Part shown: piece by piece, positions 28,448-37,165 of the stretch
Position numbering within the stretch: the stretch's first letter is position 1
How the letters are laid out: each line of letters begins with the position of its first letter
NCBI RefSeq assembly: GCF_902706295.1
Contig: NZ_CACSJJ010000020.1
Location: forward strand, 1 to 64,000
DNA: 64,000 nt
From: Arthrobacter sp. 18067
GTDB taxonomy: Bacteria > Actinomycetota > Actinomycetes > Actinomycetales > Micrococcaceae
Direction: 5' to 3'
Notes under the pieces: generated by a model
The model's input: only the letters and a program-made list of their open reading frames with translations
Told to the model about the DNA's origin: nothing
Database searches by the model: none
Position numbers and translations under genes: made by a program

Positions 28448-30991
28448 TTAGCGCTGGACTGCTCCGAAGCGCTCGGCCGCAACAGCAACAGCAGAAGCGC
28501 GGGCTTCAGAAGCCTCATCCGCCGTCAAGGTGCGGTCGTCGGCACGGAATCGGAGGCCGAAGGCCAGCGATTTCTTGCCTTCGTCGATGCCGGGACCCGC
28601 GTAGACATCGAACAACGCAACGTCTTCGAGGAGTTCGCCGGCACCTTCACGCAGTGCCGAGAGGACCTGGTCCGCCGGCACGTCCTGCGGGACAACCAAG
28701 GCAACGTCCTGCGTCGCTACGGGGAACCCGGAGATGTGCTTGGCCACAATCACGTCGGCAGCAGCTTCGAACAAGGCTTCCACGTTGACCTCAAGTGCCA
28801 CGGAGCGTGCCGGCATGTCGTGCGCAGCCAGGAGCTTGGGGTGAAGCTCTCCGGCGTAGCCGACGACGTCGCCGTTGCGCAGCGCGAGCTGCGCGGCACG
28901 GCCAGGGTGGAACGCTTGGTGGTTGCCTTGACTGACAACCAGCTCGACACCCAGGACGTCGGCCATCAGGCGGGCGACATCCAGAGCATCAGCCCAGTCC
29001 CATGCCCGAGGAGTGTGCGTCGCAGCAGCCGGGGAATCATGCCCTGTCAGGACAGCGGCGATGTGCAGCGGCTGGTGAGGGACGCCGTCGTACAGTCCAT
29101 CAAGAACCTCATCGGAGGGCTTCACGCCCAGCGGCGGAATGGAATCCGTGCCCAGCGTCTCGCCCGGAAGGAAGACCGAACCGGCTTCGTACACAGCCAG
29201 GTCACGGAAGCCGCGCGAGTGGTTGCGGCGGGCAACCTCAATGAGGCCTGGCAGGATCGACGTACGGAGGAATCCTTGTTCCTCACTGATGGGGTTCGCC
29301 AGCTTGAGCGCCGGACGAGCCGCACCTTCAGCAGCAACACCGAAGGTGTCGTTGGCTGCCTTGGAGACGAACGGGTAGGACAGCACCTCGGTAAGGCCGG
29401 CATCAGCCAAGGCCTGGACAACCCGGCGCTTCTGCTGCTGGCTACGGCTGAGCCCACGGCCTGGAGGCGCCACCGGAAGGGTCGAAGGGATGTTGTCGTA
29501 GCCGACCAGACGCGCGATTTCCTCGGAGAGGTCTTCCTTGGTTTCGAGGTCATTGCGCCAGCTCGGAGCCGCCACAACGTAACCCGAAGGTGTCTTTTCA
29601 ACAGTTGCGCCAAGGTCCACGAGGGACGTGGTGATCTGCTCTTCGGTGAAATCGATGCCGATACGGGCGGCGGCGAACTCTGCCGGCAATTCGATGGTGA
29701 CCGCGTCAGGAGCGGTTCCGACGTCGGTCCCGGCCTCATCTGCCGTACCACCGGCGAGCTCCACCAAGAGATCCACCACACGCTGGGCGGCAACGTTGGC
29801 GACATGCCAGTCCACCCCGCGCTCGAAGCGCTTGGAAGCCTCGGACGGCAGCTTGTGGCGGCGACGGGAGCGGGCAATCGACACTTCATCGAAGTGCGCG
29901 GCTTCCACCAGGATGTTCGTGGTGGAGTCCGACACCTCAGTGTGGGCACCGCCCATCACGCCGGCAATGCCGATAGCACCCGAGTCATCGGTGATCAGCA
30001 GGTCCTCGACGTCGAGCGTGCGCACCTTGTCATCAAGGGTGGTGATCTTCTCCCCAGCCACTGCCCGACGGACCACGATGTCGCCCGAAAGCTTGTCGAG
30101 GTCGTAGCAGTGGTTCGGCTGGCCGAGCTCCAGCATCACGTAGTTGGAGATATCCACCGGCAGTGAGATGGAGCGAACTCCGGCCAGGCGAAGGCGGGCG
30201 GACATCCACGGCGGCGTGGGACGCGAGGCATCCACGCCACGGACTGTGCGGGCCACGAAACGGTCGCAGCCGGGCTTGCCGTAGATGGGGGCGTCGTCGT
30301 TAAGCTTGACGCCGTATCCGCCTTGAAGGGAGGCCGGTGCGCTGACCTTCGACGCCGGATCCACGAACGAGGTTCCGGTAGCGTGGGCGTACTCGCGGGC
30401 AACACCACGGATGGAGAACGCGTACCCGCGGTCCGGTGTGACGTTGATTTCGGCTGCCTGGTCGTAGAGACCCAGGAGTTCCATCGCGTCAGTGCCGATC
30501 TCGGGGTCGAGCCCGATGCGGGAGAGGACCAGGATGCCATCGTGGTCGTCGCCAATGCCCAGTTCGCGGACGGAAGCAATCATGCCGGCGGACAGGTGAC
30601 CGTAGGTCTTGCGTGCCGAGATCTGGAAGTTTCCGGGCAGGACGGCACCAGGCAGGGTGACAACTACTTTGTCGCCCTCAACAAAGTTGTGGGCACCGCA
30701 GATGATGCCTTGCACGCCGGAAGGATCAATGCCCTCGCCGGTGAGCGTCTGCTCCTGGCCTTCAGGGACCACGCGGACCTGGCACCAGTTGGTGGTCTTG
30801 CCGTTGGTCTGCGGTTCCTTGACCAGGCTCAGAACCTGGCCAACCACAACAGGACCCGTCAGTTCGTCTGTGGGACGGTGGACTTCTTCTTCTTCAAAGC
30901 CAACCTTGACCAGGTCCGCCATGACGTCTTCGGCCGTTGCATCGACCGGAACCTGCGCGAATTCACGCAGCCAGGAAAGTGGGATACGCAC
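28448..30991 (-). CDS. pheT: phenylalanyl-tRNA synthetase beta subunit
   Basis: Beta chain of the alpha2-beta2 PheRS. The 847-aa protein opens with MRIPLSWLREFAQVPVDA, followed by an OB-fold tRNA-binding domain (CGAHNFVEGDKVVVTLPGAVLPG region), B3/B4 editing domain, B5 domain and a C-terminal anticodon-binding domain (KHISGFPVATQDVALVVPQD). It starts with GTG two bases after the pheS stop, so the two subunits are made together. Ends at a clear terminator. Confidence 0.98.
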   Translation of the reverse strand: MRIPLSWLREFAQVPVDATAEDVMADLVKVGFEEEEVHRPTDELTGPVVVGQVLSLVKEPQTNGKTTNWCQVRVVPEGQEQTLTGEGIDPSGVQGIICGAHNFVEGDKVVVTLPGAVLPGNFQISARKTYGHLSAGMIASVRELGIGDDHDGILVLSRIGLDPEIGTDAMELLGLYDQAAEINVTPDRGYAFSIRGVAREYAHATGTSFVDPASKVSAPASLQGGYGVKLNDDAPIYGKPGCDRFVARTVRGVDASRPTPPWMSARLRLAGVRSISLPVDISNYVMLELGQPNHCYDLDKLSGDIVVRRAVAGEKITTLDDKVRTLDVEDLLITDDSGAIGIAGVMGGAHTEVSDSTTNILVEAAHFDEVSIARSRRRHKLPSEASKRFERGVDWHVANVAAQRVVDLLVELAGGTADEAGTDVGTAPDAVTIELPAEFAAARIGIDFTEEQITTSLVDLGATVEKTPSGYVVAAPSWRNDLETKEDLSEEIARLVGYDNIPSTLPVAPPGRGLSRSQQQKRRVVQALADAGLTEVLSYPFVSKAANDTFGVAAEGAARPALKLANPISEEQGFLRTSILPGLIEVARRNHSRGFRDLAVYEAGSVFLPGETLGTDSIPPLGVKPSDEVLDGLYDGVPHQPLHIAAVLTGHDSPAAATHTPRAWDWADALDVARLMADVLGVELVVSQGNHQAFHPGRAAQLALRNGDVVGYAGELHPKLLAAHDMPARSVALEVNVEALFEAAADVIVAKHISGFPVATQDVALVVPQDVPADQVLSALREGAGELLEDVALFDVYAGPGIDEGKKSLAFGLRFRADDRTLTADEASEARASAVAVAAERFGAVQR

Positions 30992-30993
30992 TG

Positions 30994-32055
30994 TTAGATC
31001 TCCATCCCGAAGTGCTCGCTGAAACGTACGTCGCCTTCGATCATGTCGCGCATATCGCCGACCTCGTTGCGGAACATGAGCGTGCGCTCAATGCCCATAC
31101 CGAAGGCAAAACCTGAATAGATGTCCGGATCGATACCGGCTGCCCGGAGGACGTTGGGGTTGACCATGCCGCAGCCACCCCACTCGATCCAGCGCGGACC
31201 ACCCTTGGCACCCGGGTGCCAGATGTCCAGTTCGGCGGAAGGCTCCGTGAACGGGAAGTAGTTGGGGCGCAGGCGGATGGAGGCTTCGTCGCCGAACATC
31301 TGCCGGGCGAAGTGCTCCAGCGTGCCGCGGAGATCCGCCATGCTCAGGTCCTTGTCGATCGCCAGTCCCTCGAACTGGTGGAAGACAGGAGTGTGCGTGG
31401 CATCGAGTTCATCAGTGCGGAACACCTTGCCGGGGCACAGCACGTAAATGGGAACTTCGCGTTCCAGCATGGAGCGGACCTGCACGGGCGAGGTGTGGGT
31501 ACGCATGAGCAGGTGCGCTTCGGGGGGCTCCACGAAGAACGTGTCCTGCATTTCGCGGGCCGGGTGGTCCGGCTTGAAGTTCAAAGCGTCGAAGTTGAAC
31601 CACTCGGACTCAACTTCGGGCCCTTCGGCAATTTCCCAGCCCATGCCAACAAAGATGTCCGAGACCCGGTCCTGCAAAGTAGACAGCGGGTGGCGTGCAC
31701 CTGCACGGCGACGACGCGGTGCGGCCGTCACATCCACGGTTTCTTCCACCAGGATGCGGGCGTCGTTCTCGGCCTCGAGAACCTCGGTGCGGGCTGCGAG
31801 CGCCTGGTTGACCCGGCCACGGGAGGATCCCATGAGCTTGCCGGCCGCAGCCTTGTGCTCCTTGGCGAGCCCACCGATTTCACGGTTGGCCAGGCTCAGC
31901 GGCGACTTCTCGCCGGTGTGGGCGAGGCGGACAGCCTTGAGTTCTTCGAGGGAGGATGCGGCCGAAATAGCGGCAATGGCGTCCTCGACGGCGGCGTTGA
32001 TGGCGGCTTCATCCAGCGGATTCGGGATGGCAGCGCCTGGCAAAGTGTCAGTCAT
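30994..32055 (-). CDS. pheS: phenylalanyl-tRNA synthetase alpha subunit
   Basis: Catalytic chain of PheRS, class II aminoacyl-tRNA synthetase. The 353-aa protein has an N-terminal coiled coil (about 10-110), motif 2 around KVFRTDELDATHTPVFHQFEG, and motif 3 FAFGMGIERTLMFRN. The ATG at 32055 follows a 180-bp leader that contains the terminator of the upstream lipoprotein gene; I saw no phenylalanine-rich leader peptide. In related genomes pheST sits directly between the infC cluster and argC; here both junctions hold extra genes. Confidence 0.98.
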   Translation of the reverse strand: MTDTLPGAAIPNPLDEAAINAAVEDAIAAISAASSLEELKAVRLAHTGEKSPLSLANREIGGLAKEHKAAAGKLMGSSRGRVNQALAARTEVLEAENDARILVEETVDVTAAPRRRRAGARHPLSTLQDRVSDIFVGMGWEIAEGPEVESEWFNFDALNFKPDHPAREMQDTFFVEPPEAHLLMRTHTSPVQVRSMLEREVPIYVLCPGKVFRTDELDATHTPVFHQFEGLAIDKDLSMADLRGTLEHFARQMFGDEASIRLRPNYFPFTEPSAELDIWHPGAKGGPRWIEWGGCGMVNPNVLRAAGIDPDIYSGFAFGMGIERTLMFRNEVGDMRDMIEGDVRFSEHFGMEI

Positions 32056-32100
32056 CTACTGTTCTTAGCTACGAGTAGGGAGCGGCCGGCAAGGCAGGCC

Positions 32101-32148
32101 TGCAAAACGAAAGGGCAGTGCTCGCCGCGGACGGCGGGCACTACCCTT
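32101..32148 (-). terminator. terminator between the LppM-like gene and pheS
   Basis: AAGGGCAGTGCTCGCCG (32111-32127) pairs with CGGCGGGCACTACCCTT (32132-32148) with two wobble pairs, and TCGTTTTGC follows on the minus strand. It could end the lipoprotein transcript or act as an attenuator in the pheST leader. Confidence 0.7.
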
Positions 32149-32237
32149 CAGTCTAGTTGAACGTCACGGACGGGATTTAACCCACCGGAACGCGTCCCGC
32201 TATGTGAAATTTTCGACGGCGGCGATCCCCTTGGTGC

Positions 32238-33170
32238 CTAGGCGCCCGTAGCGGGTGGTGCCGCTGGCGGCGGTGGCGACTGGCCGTCGTCGTGATTCTG
32301 ACCGGGCTGCTGGGGCTGCTGCGGTCCTTGCGCTGGCGGCGCGCCCGGCGTGTAGCCCTGCCCGGCCCAATTTTGCTGGGGTGCCTGAACGGGCTGCTGG
32401 GGGTACGAATCCTGCTGGACGGGCTGCTGGTAACCTTCCTGTCCGGGCTGGGGTGCATAGCCCGGCTGTCCATATGGCGCTGCCCCTGCGAGCGCCGGTT
32501 GCGCGGACTTCCTGCGCAACAGCACGAACAGCAGCACCAATGCTGCGGCGATCACCAGCAAAGCCACCAGCGTCCAGATGATCCACATCGGCACGCCCGC
32601 GTTGGCTTCAGCTTTGGCTTGGACCACCGTCTCGTTGATGGAGAGCATGTCGAACGTTGCCGTGTTGCCATCCACCGTGGCACCCTTCGCCTCCACCACC
32701 TTGCCCGGGAACGTGAACTTGACGGAGGCTTCGTCGAACATGGACTTTGCCATGCTGGACGCCTGGGGGTCGCTGCTGTCGGCGCCGGTCACCCCACCCA
32801 TGGAGAGGACGTAGAAGTCCCCCTCCTTCTTCAGCTCGAAGGGGTTCTCCGAGCTGGAAGACTCAGCGAGCTTGGCCGGGTCCAGGTTGGCGGCGGTGAT
32901 TCGCTTGCCCTTGTATTTTTCGTCTTCGTAGTCCACCACCGTGGCACCATCGGGGACATCCATCTGCTGGCTGCCACTGCCGTTGGATTCCATGAATTCG
33001 TCGAAGGACTTCTCGCCCAGCACGGATTTTTGGATGGCGTAGACAACCTCGTAATCCACGCTCTTTTCATTGTTGACCTTCACGGACATGTTGAGCTTGA
33101 CGCAACCGGTCAGTGCCACCATCACCGCAAGCAGGACACCGACGACGCCCAAGGCGCGTTTCGCGTTCAT
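32238..33170 (-). CDS. LppM-like lipoprotein with Pro/Gln-rich cytoplasmic tail
   Basis: A 310-aa membrane-anchored protein. The N-terminal signal ends in the lipobox VALTGC, so Cys21 or so is lipidated outside the membrane. A soluble domain (about 25-190, SVKVNNEKSVDYEVVYAIQK start) resembles the LppM/DUF3153 domain. A transmembrane segment WIIWTLVALLVIAAALVLLFVLL near 190-212 is followed by a Pro/Gln/Gly-rich tail of about 90 residues. The mycobacterial relative has been linked to cell-envelope functions. ATG 33170 has an AGAGGA site. Confidence 0.8.
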   Translation of the reverse strand: MNAKRALGVVGVLLAVMVALTGCVKLNMSVKVNNEKSVDYEVVYAIQKSVLGEKSFDEFMESNGSGSQQMDVPDGATVVDYEDEKYKGKRITAANLDPAKLAESSSSENPFELKKEGDFYVLSMGGVTGADSSDPQASSMAKSMFDEASVKFTFPGKVVEAKGATVDGNTATFDMLSINETVVQAKAEANAGVPMWIIWTLVALLVIAAALVLLFVLLRRKSAQPALAGAAPYGQPGYAPQPGQEGYQQPVQQDSYPQQPVQAPQQNWAGQGYTPGAPPAQGPQQPQQPGQNHDDGQSPPPPAAPPATGA

Positions 33171-33273
33171 TGATCCTCTTCCCCCATATTGATTCCCCTG
33201 CACCGGCGGGTGCCCGATCAGCGTATCGTCGCCGCCCGCGCCGTGCCATACGCGACGGGTCTAGCATTGCTTC

Positions 33274-33723
33274 ATGACTCCCGCGCAACGCCTACGGCAG
33301 GTCGCAAACGCCCTGAACCTGTCCACCCTGCTGGGGCTCGGTGTGGCCACCGCCGCCCGTACTACGGTGTCGCGAGGGCCCCGCGGACTCCTGATCGCCG
33401 CCGGGTACGACTGGAAGCTCCCCCATGCAGGAGCTTTCACGCTGGGGAACGTCGTGATCCACCGCGCACCCCACGGGGTAGCAGGCAGCAACGCTGTACT
33501 GCTGGGGCACGAGGAACGCCACAGCACTCAATACGCGTACTGCCTGGGCTTGCCGTTCCTTGCCCTCTATGGCGTCGCCGCCGGCTGGTCGATGCTCCGA
33601 AGCGGCAATCCGGCGTCGGGCAATTTCTTTGAGCGCCAGGCGGGGCTCGCGGCGGGCGGATACATTGACACTGACCACCATCGGCAGGACCGACCTGCCG
33701 GCAACGGAATCGAGGCCTCATGA
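33274..33723 (+). CDS. uncharacterised protein with HEERH metalloprotease-like motif
   Basis: A 149-aa protein I know only as a conserved actinobacterial hypothetical. Around residue 78 is GHEERHSTQYAYCLGLPFL, which contains an HExxH motif like a zinc protease site, followed by a hydrophobic stretch ALYGVAAGWSML and FFERQAGL with a possible third ligand (Glu). No signal peptide. It overlaps the SIMPL gene start by four bases (ATGA), so the two are translated together. Activity is not demonstrated by the sequence. Confidence 0.65.
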   Translation: MTPAQRLRQVANALNLSTLLGLGVATAARTTVSRGPRGLLIAAGYDWKLPHAGAFTLGNVVIHRAPHGVAGSNAVLLGHEERHSTQYAYCLGLPFLALYGVAAGWSMLRSGNPASGNFFERQAGLAAGGYIDTDHHRQDRPAGNGIEAS

Positions 33724-34349
33724 AACGAACCATCACTGTTACCGGGACTGCGAGCGCCAAGGCCGTTCCGGACCTGGTCACGTTGATGCTCGGTGTGGAG
33801 ACGCGCCGGGACACGGCGGCGAAAGCCTACGACGACGCCGGAAAGGCGGCCGCCGCCGTCGCTGCCAGTTTGCGATCGGCGGGCGTCACCGACATCGACC
33901 TGCGGACCAGCGGCCTGAACCTTCGCGCCGATCTGGTCTGGGTGGAAGGGCAGGGCCAAAAGGTGACGGCCTATGTGGCCTCCACCACCCTGCACGTGGG
34001 CATTCGTTCTCATGCGGATGCTCCGGCGGCCATTGCCGCCGCAGTTGCGGCCGGTGGAGATGACATCAGGATCAACAGCATCGAGCAAGGCTTCGCCGAT
34101 GCAACTTCGGTTACGGCACAGGCTCAGGAAGCGGCATGGCAGGACGCACTGGCGCGGGCCGAACAGTACGCGTCCCTGGCCTCTGCGCGACTGGGGCAGG
34201 TGAAGTCCATTTCCCAGGAGCCGGTACATGGCGCCCCCATCCCCCTGGGCGGGATGGTCAGGGCGTCCTTTTCCGCTGAAGCCCTGCCTGTTGAGGCAGG
34301 AGAGTCCTCCGTATCGGCCAGCGTCACCGTGGAATGGGAACTTCTCTAG
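33720..34349 (+). CDS. SIMPL-domain (DUF541) protein
   Basis: A 209-aa protein matching the SIMPL/DUF541 family, e.g. ITVTGTASAKAVPDLVTLMLGVETR at the N-terminus and ALARAEQYASLASARLGQVKSI in the middle. Members such as E. coli YggE are linked to oxidative stress and some bind membranes or form channels, but the role is unsettled. No signal peptide is visible, unlike many relatives. The start overlaps the HEERH protein stop. Its stop shares the palindrome CTAG with the convergent pcp stop. Confidence 0.85.
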   Translation: MKRTITVTGTASAKAVPDLVTLMLGVETRRDTAAKAYDDAGKAAAAVAASLRSAGVTDIDLRTSGLNLRADLVWVEGQGQKVTAYVASTTLHVGIRSHADAPAAIAAAVAAGGDDIRINSIEQGFADATSVTAQAQEAAWQDALARAEQYASLASARLGQVKSISQEPVHGAPIPLGGMVRASFSAEALPVEAGESSVSASVTVEWELL

Positions 34350-34987
34350 TGGAGGGCGCCGGCACTCAACTTGGCGTCGGCCTGGGTCCGTAGGGCTGTT
34401 CGGACGACAACGGCGAGACCCTCCGCCACGGACTCCAAGGGCATGGACGGCGTATCGCCTTCCGCTGACACCTGCTCTGGAAGGTACGGAACGTGCACGA
34501 ACCCGCCGCGAACCGATGGCCGGGAGGCCAGAAGATGCATCAAGGCGTAGAAGATGTGGTTGCACACGTACGTTCCGGCAGACTGCGAGACCTCGGCCTT
34601 GATTCCCGCGATCTGGAGGTCCCGCAGTGCAGCCTTAATGGGCAAGGTTGAGAAGTACGCTGCCGGGCCACCTGGGACCACCTCGGCGTCCACAGGCTTC
34701 CGGCCCTTGTTGTCTGGGATCCGCGCGTCATCGCAGTTGATGGCCACACGTTCCAGGGATATCCGTGAACGGCCACCCGCCAAGCCCACGCACATCACAA
34801 GCTCCGGGTTCAAGGTGGCTATGGCCTCGCCGAGGGCATTGGCCGACTCACCAAAGACGCACGGCAACTCCATGGCTTCGACGTCGAGGCCTTCAGCCCT
34901 GAGAATCTCCCGTGCCCGGCGGGCGGCCAGCCAGGACGGATTAATGTCCTCATTCCCGAACGGTTCAAACCCAGTCAGCAGAATCAT
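34346..34987 (-). CDS. pcp: pyroglutamyl-peptidase I
   Basis: Cytoplasmic cysteine peptidase removing N-terminal pyroglutamate. The 213-aa protein starts MILLTGFEPFGNEDINPSW and has the triad Glu in ISLERVAIN, Cys in GTYVCNHIFY and His in GGFVHVPYLPEQ. I chose ATG 34987; an upstream in-frame ATG adds 21 unrelated residues that reach into the divergent SOS promoter region. It is convergent with the SIMPL gene. Confidence 0.95.
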   Translation of the reverse strand: MILLTGFEPFGNEDINPSWLAARRAREILRAEGLDVEAMELPCVFGESANALGEAIATLNPELVMCVGLAGGRSRISLERVAINCDDARIPDNKGRKPVDAEVVPGGPAAYFSTLPIKAALRDLQIAGIKAEVSQSAGTYVCNHIFYALMHLLASRPSVRGGFVHVPYLPEQVSAEGDTPSMPLESVAEGLAVVVRTALRTQADAKLSAGALH

Positions 34988-35043
34988 GGGCCCAACCTTA
35001 GCAACGCCCGACTGCATGCTTCGGCAATCCACCGATGGGGTCC

Positions 35044-35072
35044 TTGACATTCATTCGAACATACATTCGAAT
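35044..35072 (+). promoter_or_regulatory. SOS-type promoter with LexA box before the radical SAM gene
   Basis: A -35 TTGACA (35044-35049) is followed after 17 bases by a -10-like TCGAAT (35067-35072). Between and over the -10 lies TCGAAC-ATAC-ATTCGA (35055-35070), which matches the actinobacterial LexA consensus TCGAAC-N4-GTTCGA with one mismatch. Transcription would begin near 35080, at the ATG. Confidence 0.7.
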
Positions 35073-35079
35073 GGAGTTC

Positions 35080-36171
35080 ATGAGATGGGACGCACAAGCA
35101 CTTTCACCAACGCGTGGACCGGCGTCCGGAACCAGCAGCAATTTGGCTCCCGGCCCTGCCCCGGCCACGGACGCCCTGTTGCCGCTGTCCGGGCTTGTGC
35201 GTTCCATCTCGACACCCGAATTCTCCGGAGTCACCTTCCATGAGGTCACCGCAAAGTCAGTGCTCAACAAGGTGCCTTCGGGTTCCACCATGCCTTTCGA
35301 ATGGACGGTAAATCCGTACCGCGGCTGCAGCCATGCCTGCGTCTACTGCTTCGCACGCAAGAGCCACACTTACCTGGAGTTCGACGCCGGCCGCGACTTC
35401 GATTCACAAGTGGTGGTCAAGATCAACGCCGCCGAAGTACTCCGCAAGGAACTCGCCAAGCCCTCTTGGGAGCGCCATCAGGTGGCGCTGGGAACCAATA
35501 CCGACCCGTACCAACGGGCCGAAGGCCGCTACGGGCTCATGCCCGGAATCATCCGTGCACTGGCCGATTCCGGAACCCCGTTCTCCATCCTGACCAAGGG
35601 AACCCTTCTGGCACGGGACATTCCCTTGCTCAAGCACGCCGCGACCGTGGTCCCTGTGGACCTTGGAATCTCGCTGGCCATGACCAACGAAGACCTTGCC
35701 GAACTCGTAGAACCAGGCACGCCGTCCCCAAGAGCCCGGCTCAAACTCATTGCCCGCCTCCGGGATGCCGGACTCGGATGCGGCGTCATGGCGATGCCCA
35801 TCCTGCCGTGGCTGACAGACTCGGATGAGGCCCTTGATTCGTTGTTCAGCGAACTTGCGAAAGCCGGCGCTACGGGCGTCACCGCTGGAGCGCTGTACCT
35901 GAAGCCAGGGACGCGGGAGTGGTACATGCAGTGGCTGGCAGCCCAGCACCCCGAACTCGTCGGCAAGTACCGCCGCCTGTACGGCAAAGGCTCCTATGTC
36001 TCCAAGGAATACAGCACCTGGCTGACCGGGCGGATCACTTACTTCAAAGCGAAGTACGGCTACACCAGGACCTCAGGATTCAGTCACCGCAATGCCCGCC
36101 CTGCCCAGGCGTCCGCAGCGGCCCCTGCGGTTGGCGGTGCTCCCCTCCCCGGTCAGCAGCCTCTCTTCTGA
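35080..36171 (+). CDS. Rv2578c-family radical SAM protein (SplB-like)
   Basis: A 363-aa radical SAM enzyme with the cluster-binding motif C-x3-C-x2-C in RGCSHACVYCFARKSH. The following sequence (LGTNTDPYQRAEGRYGLMPGI, then PILPWLTDSDEALDSLF) matches the family named after M. tuberculosis Rv2578c, related to spore photoproduct lyase and suspected of a role in DNA damage. I chose ATG 35080 because the promoter puts the first transcribed base there, giving a leaderless message; ATG 35071 would overlap the LexA box. SOS control is inferred from the box. Confidence 0.85.
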   Translation: MRWDAQALSPTRGPASGTSSNLAPGPAPATDALLPLSGLVRSISTPEFSGVTFHEVTAKSVLNKVPSGSTMPFEWTVNPYRGCSHACVYCFARKSHTYLEFDAGRDFDSQVVVKINAAEVLRKELAKPSWERHQVALGTNTDPYQRAEGRYGLMPGIIRALADSGTPFSILTKGTLLARDIPLLKHAATVVPVDLGISLAMTNEDLAELVEPGTPSPRARLKLIARLRDAGLGCGVMAMPILPWLTDSDEALDSLFSELAKAGATGVTAGALYLKPGTREWYMQWLAAQHPELVGKYRRLYGKGSYVSKEYSTWLTGRITYFKAKYGYTRTSGFSHRNARPAQASAAAPAVGGAPLPGQQPLF

Positions 36172-36221
36172 CGGCCGCGGCCGCGCAGAGTCGACCCGGG
36201 CCAAAAAGAACCCGGACAAGA

Positions 36222-36255
36222 AAAGGAGGGACCGCCGTCGGGCAGTCCCTCCTTT
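36222..36255. terminator. bidirectional terminator between radical SAM gene and metQ
   Basis: AAAGGAGGGAC (36222-36232) pairs perfectly with GTCCCTCCTTT (36245-36255) around a 12-base loop, with an A-run before and TTT after. It lies between convergent genes and can serve both. Confidence 0.85.
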
Positions 36256-36299
36256 GTCATGTGGCCCCTTTGGCCATGTGGCCGCGGGTCCTTTGACTC

Positions 36300-37106
36300 T
36301 TAGGAAGCCGGAACCACGAGCCCCTTGAACTCGGTGTCGATGTAGTCCTTCATCTCCTGCGAGGTCAGGATCTTGAAGAGCTTTTGCACGCGGGGATCAT
36401 CCTTCTCCTCCTCGCGGACCGCCAAGACGTTGTAGAACGGGCTGTCGTTACCTTCTACCAGGATCTGCTTGTCGGAGCTCAAACCGGCCGGAAGCGCGAA
36501 GGCGAGCGTCACGATGGCCGCATCTTTATCGTTGAGGGCCTGCGGCAAACTGGCGTTCTCGATTTCAGTGAACTGGATGTTCTTCGGGTTGGCCGTGATG
36601 TCCTTGAGCGTGATTGGCTTTTCGGTGACGTCAATCAGGCCCTTGGAAGCGAGGAGCAGGAGGGCCCTGCCCTCGTTGGTGGGATCATTCGGGATGGCAA
36701 TCGAAGCACCGTCCTTCAAATCTTCCAGCTTGGACACGTTGTTGGAGTAGAGCGCCATCGGCGGCAGGTACACCTTGCCCACACTCACGAGGTTCTTACC
36801 CGATGCCTTGTTGTAGGTCTCCATGAACGTGGTGTTCTGGAACAGGTTGGCATCGATATCGCCATCAGTCAGGGCAGCGTTCGGAGTGTTGTAGTCACTG
36901 AACTCCTTGTACTCGACGGTCAGGCCTTCTTTCGCGGCCAGTTCCTTGGACACGTGCTTGAGCATGTCTCCGGCGGGGACCGCCAGCGCGCCAACCTTGA
37001 TGGTGTCGGCTGCTGTGGAGCTGGAGGATGCGCCGCCGCAAGCTGTCAGGGCAAGCGCTGCGGCAATGCCGACTGCTGCGGCTTTGAAGACGGTGCTACG
37101 GATCAT
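36300..37106 (-). CDS. metQ: methionine ABC transporter substrate-binding lipoprotein
   Basis: A 268-aa NlpA/MetQ lipoprotein. The signal peptide ends with the lipobox ALTACGG, anchoring the protein outside the membrane. The body matches the family: IKVGALAVPAGDMLKHV, YKEFSDYNTPNAALTDGDIDANLFQ, IAIPNDPTNEGRALLLL and DSPFYNVLAVREEEKDDPRVQKL. The third gene of metN-metI-metQ, 59 bp after metI. Substrate is methionine (possibly D-methionine too) by family. Confidence 0.93.
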   Translation of the reverse strand: MIRSTVFKAAAVGIAAALALTACGGASSSSTAADTIKVGALAVPAGDMLKHVSKELAAKEGLTVEYKEFSDYNTPNAALTDGDIDANLFQNTTFMETYNKASGKNLVSVGKVYLPPMALYSNNVSKLEDLKDGASIAIPNDPTNEGRALLLLASKGLIDVTEKPITLKDITANPKNIQFTEIENASLPQALNDKDAAIVTLAFALPAGLSSDKQILVEGNDSPFYNVLAVREEEKDDPRVQKLFKILTSQEMKDYIDTEFKGLVVPAS

Positions 37107-37165
37107 GGTGACTCTTTCGGTTTGGGAGAGGTCCGCGGATGGTCCCGCGGAGGGGTGCTGGGGTG

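Noticed and set aside
32161-32215. tRNA-like fragment (minus strand GGGTTAAATCCC, similar to a T-arm)
   Set aside because: No acceptor stem, anticodon arm or D-arm can be folded around it, and the T-arm match is imperfect.
32056-32237. Phenylalanine-rich leader peptide or T-box before pheS
   Set aside because: No short frame with a run of Phe codons and no T-box sequence; the hairpin there is explained as the upstream gene's terminator.
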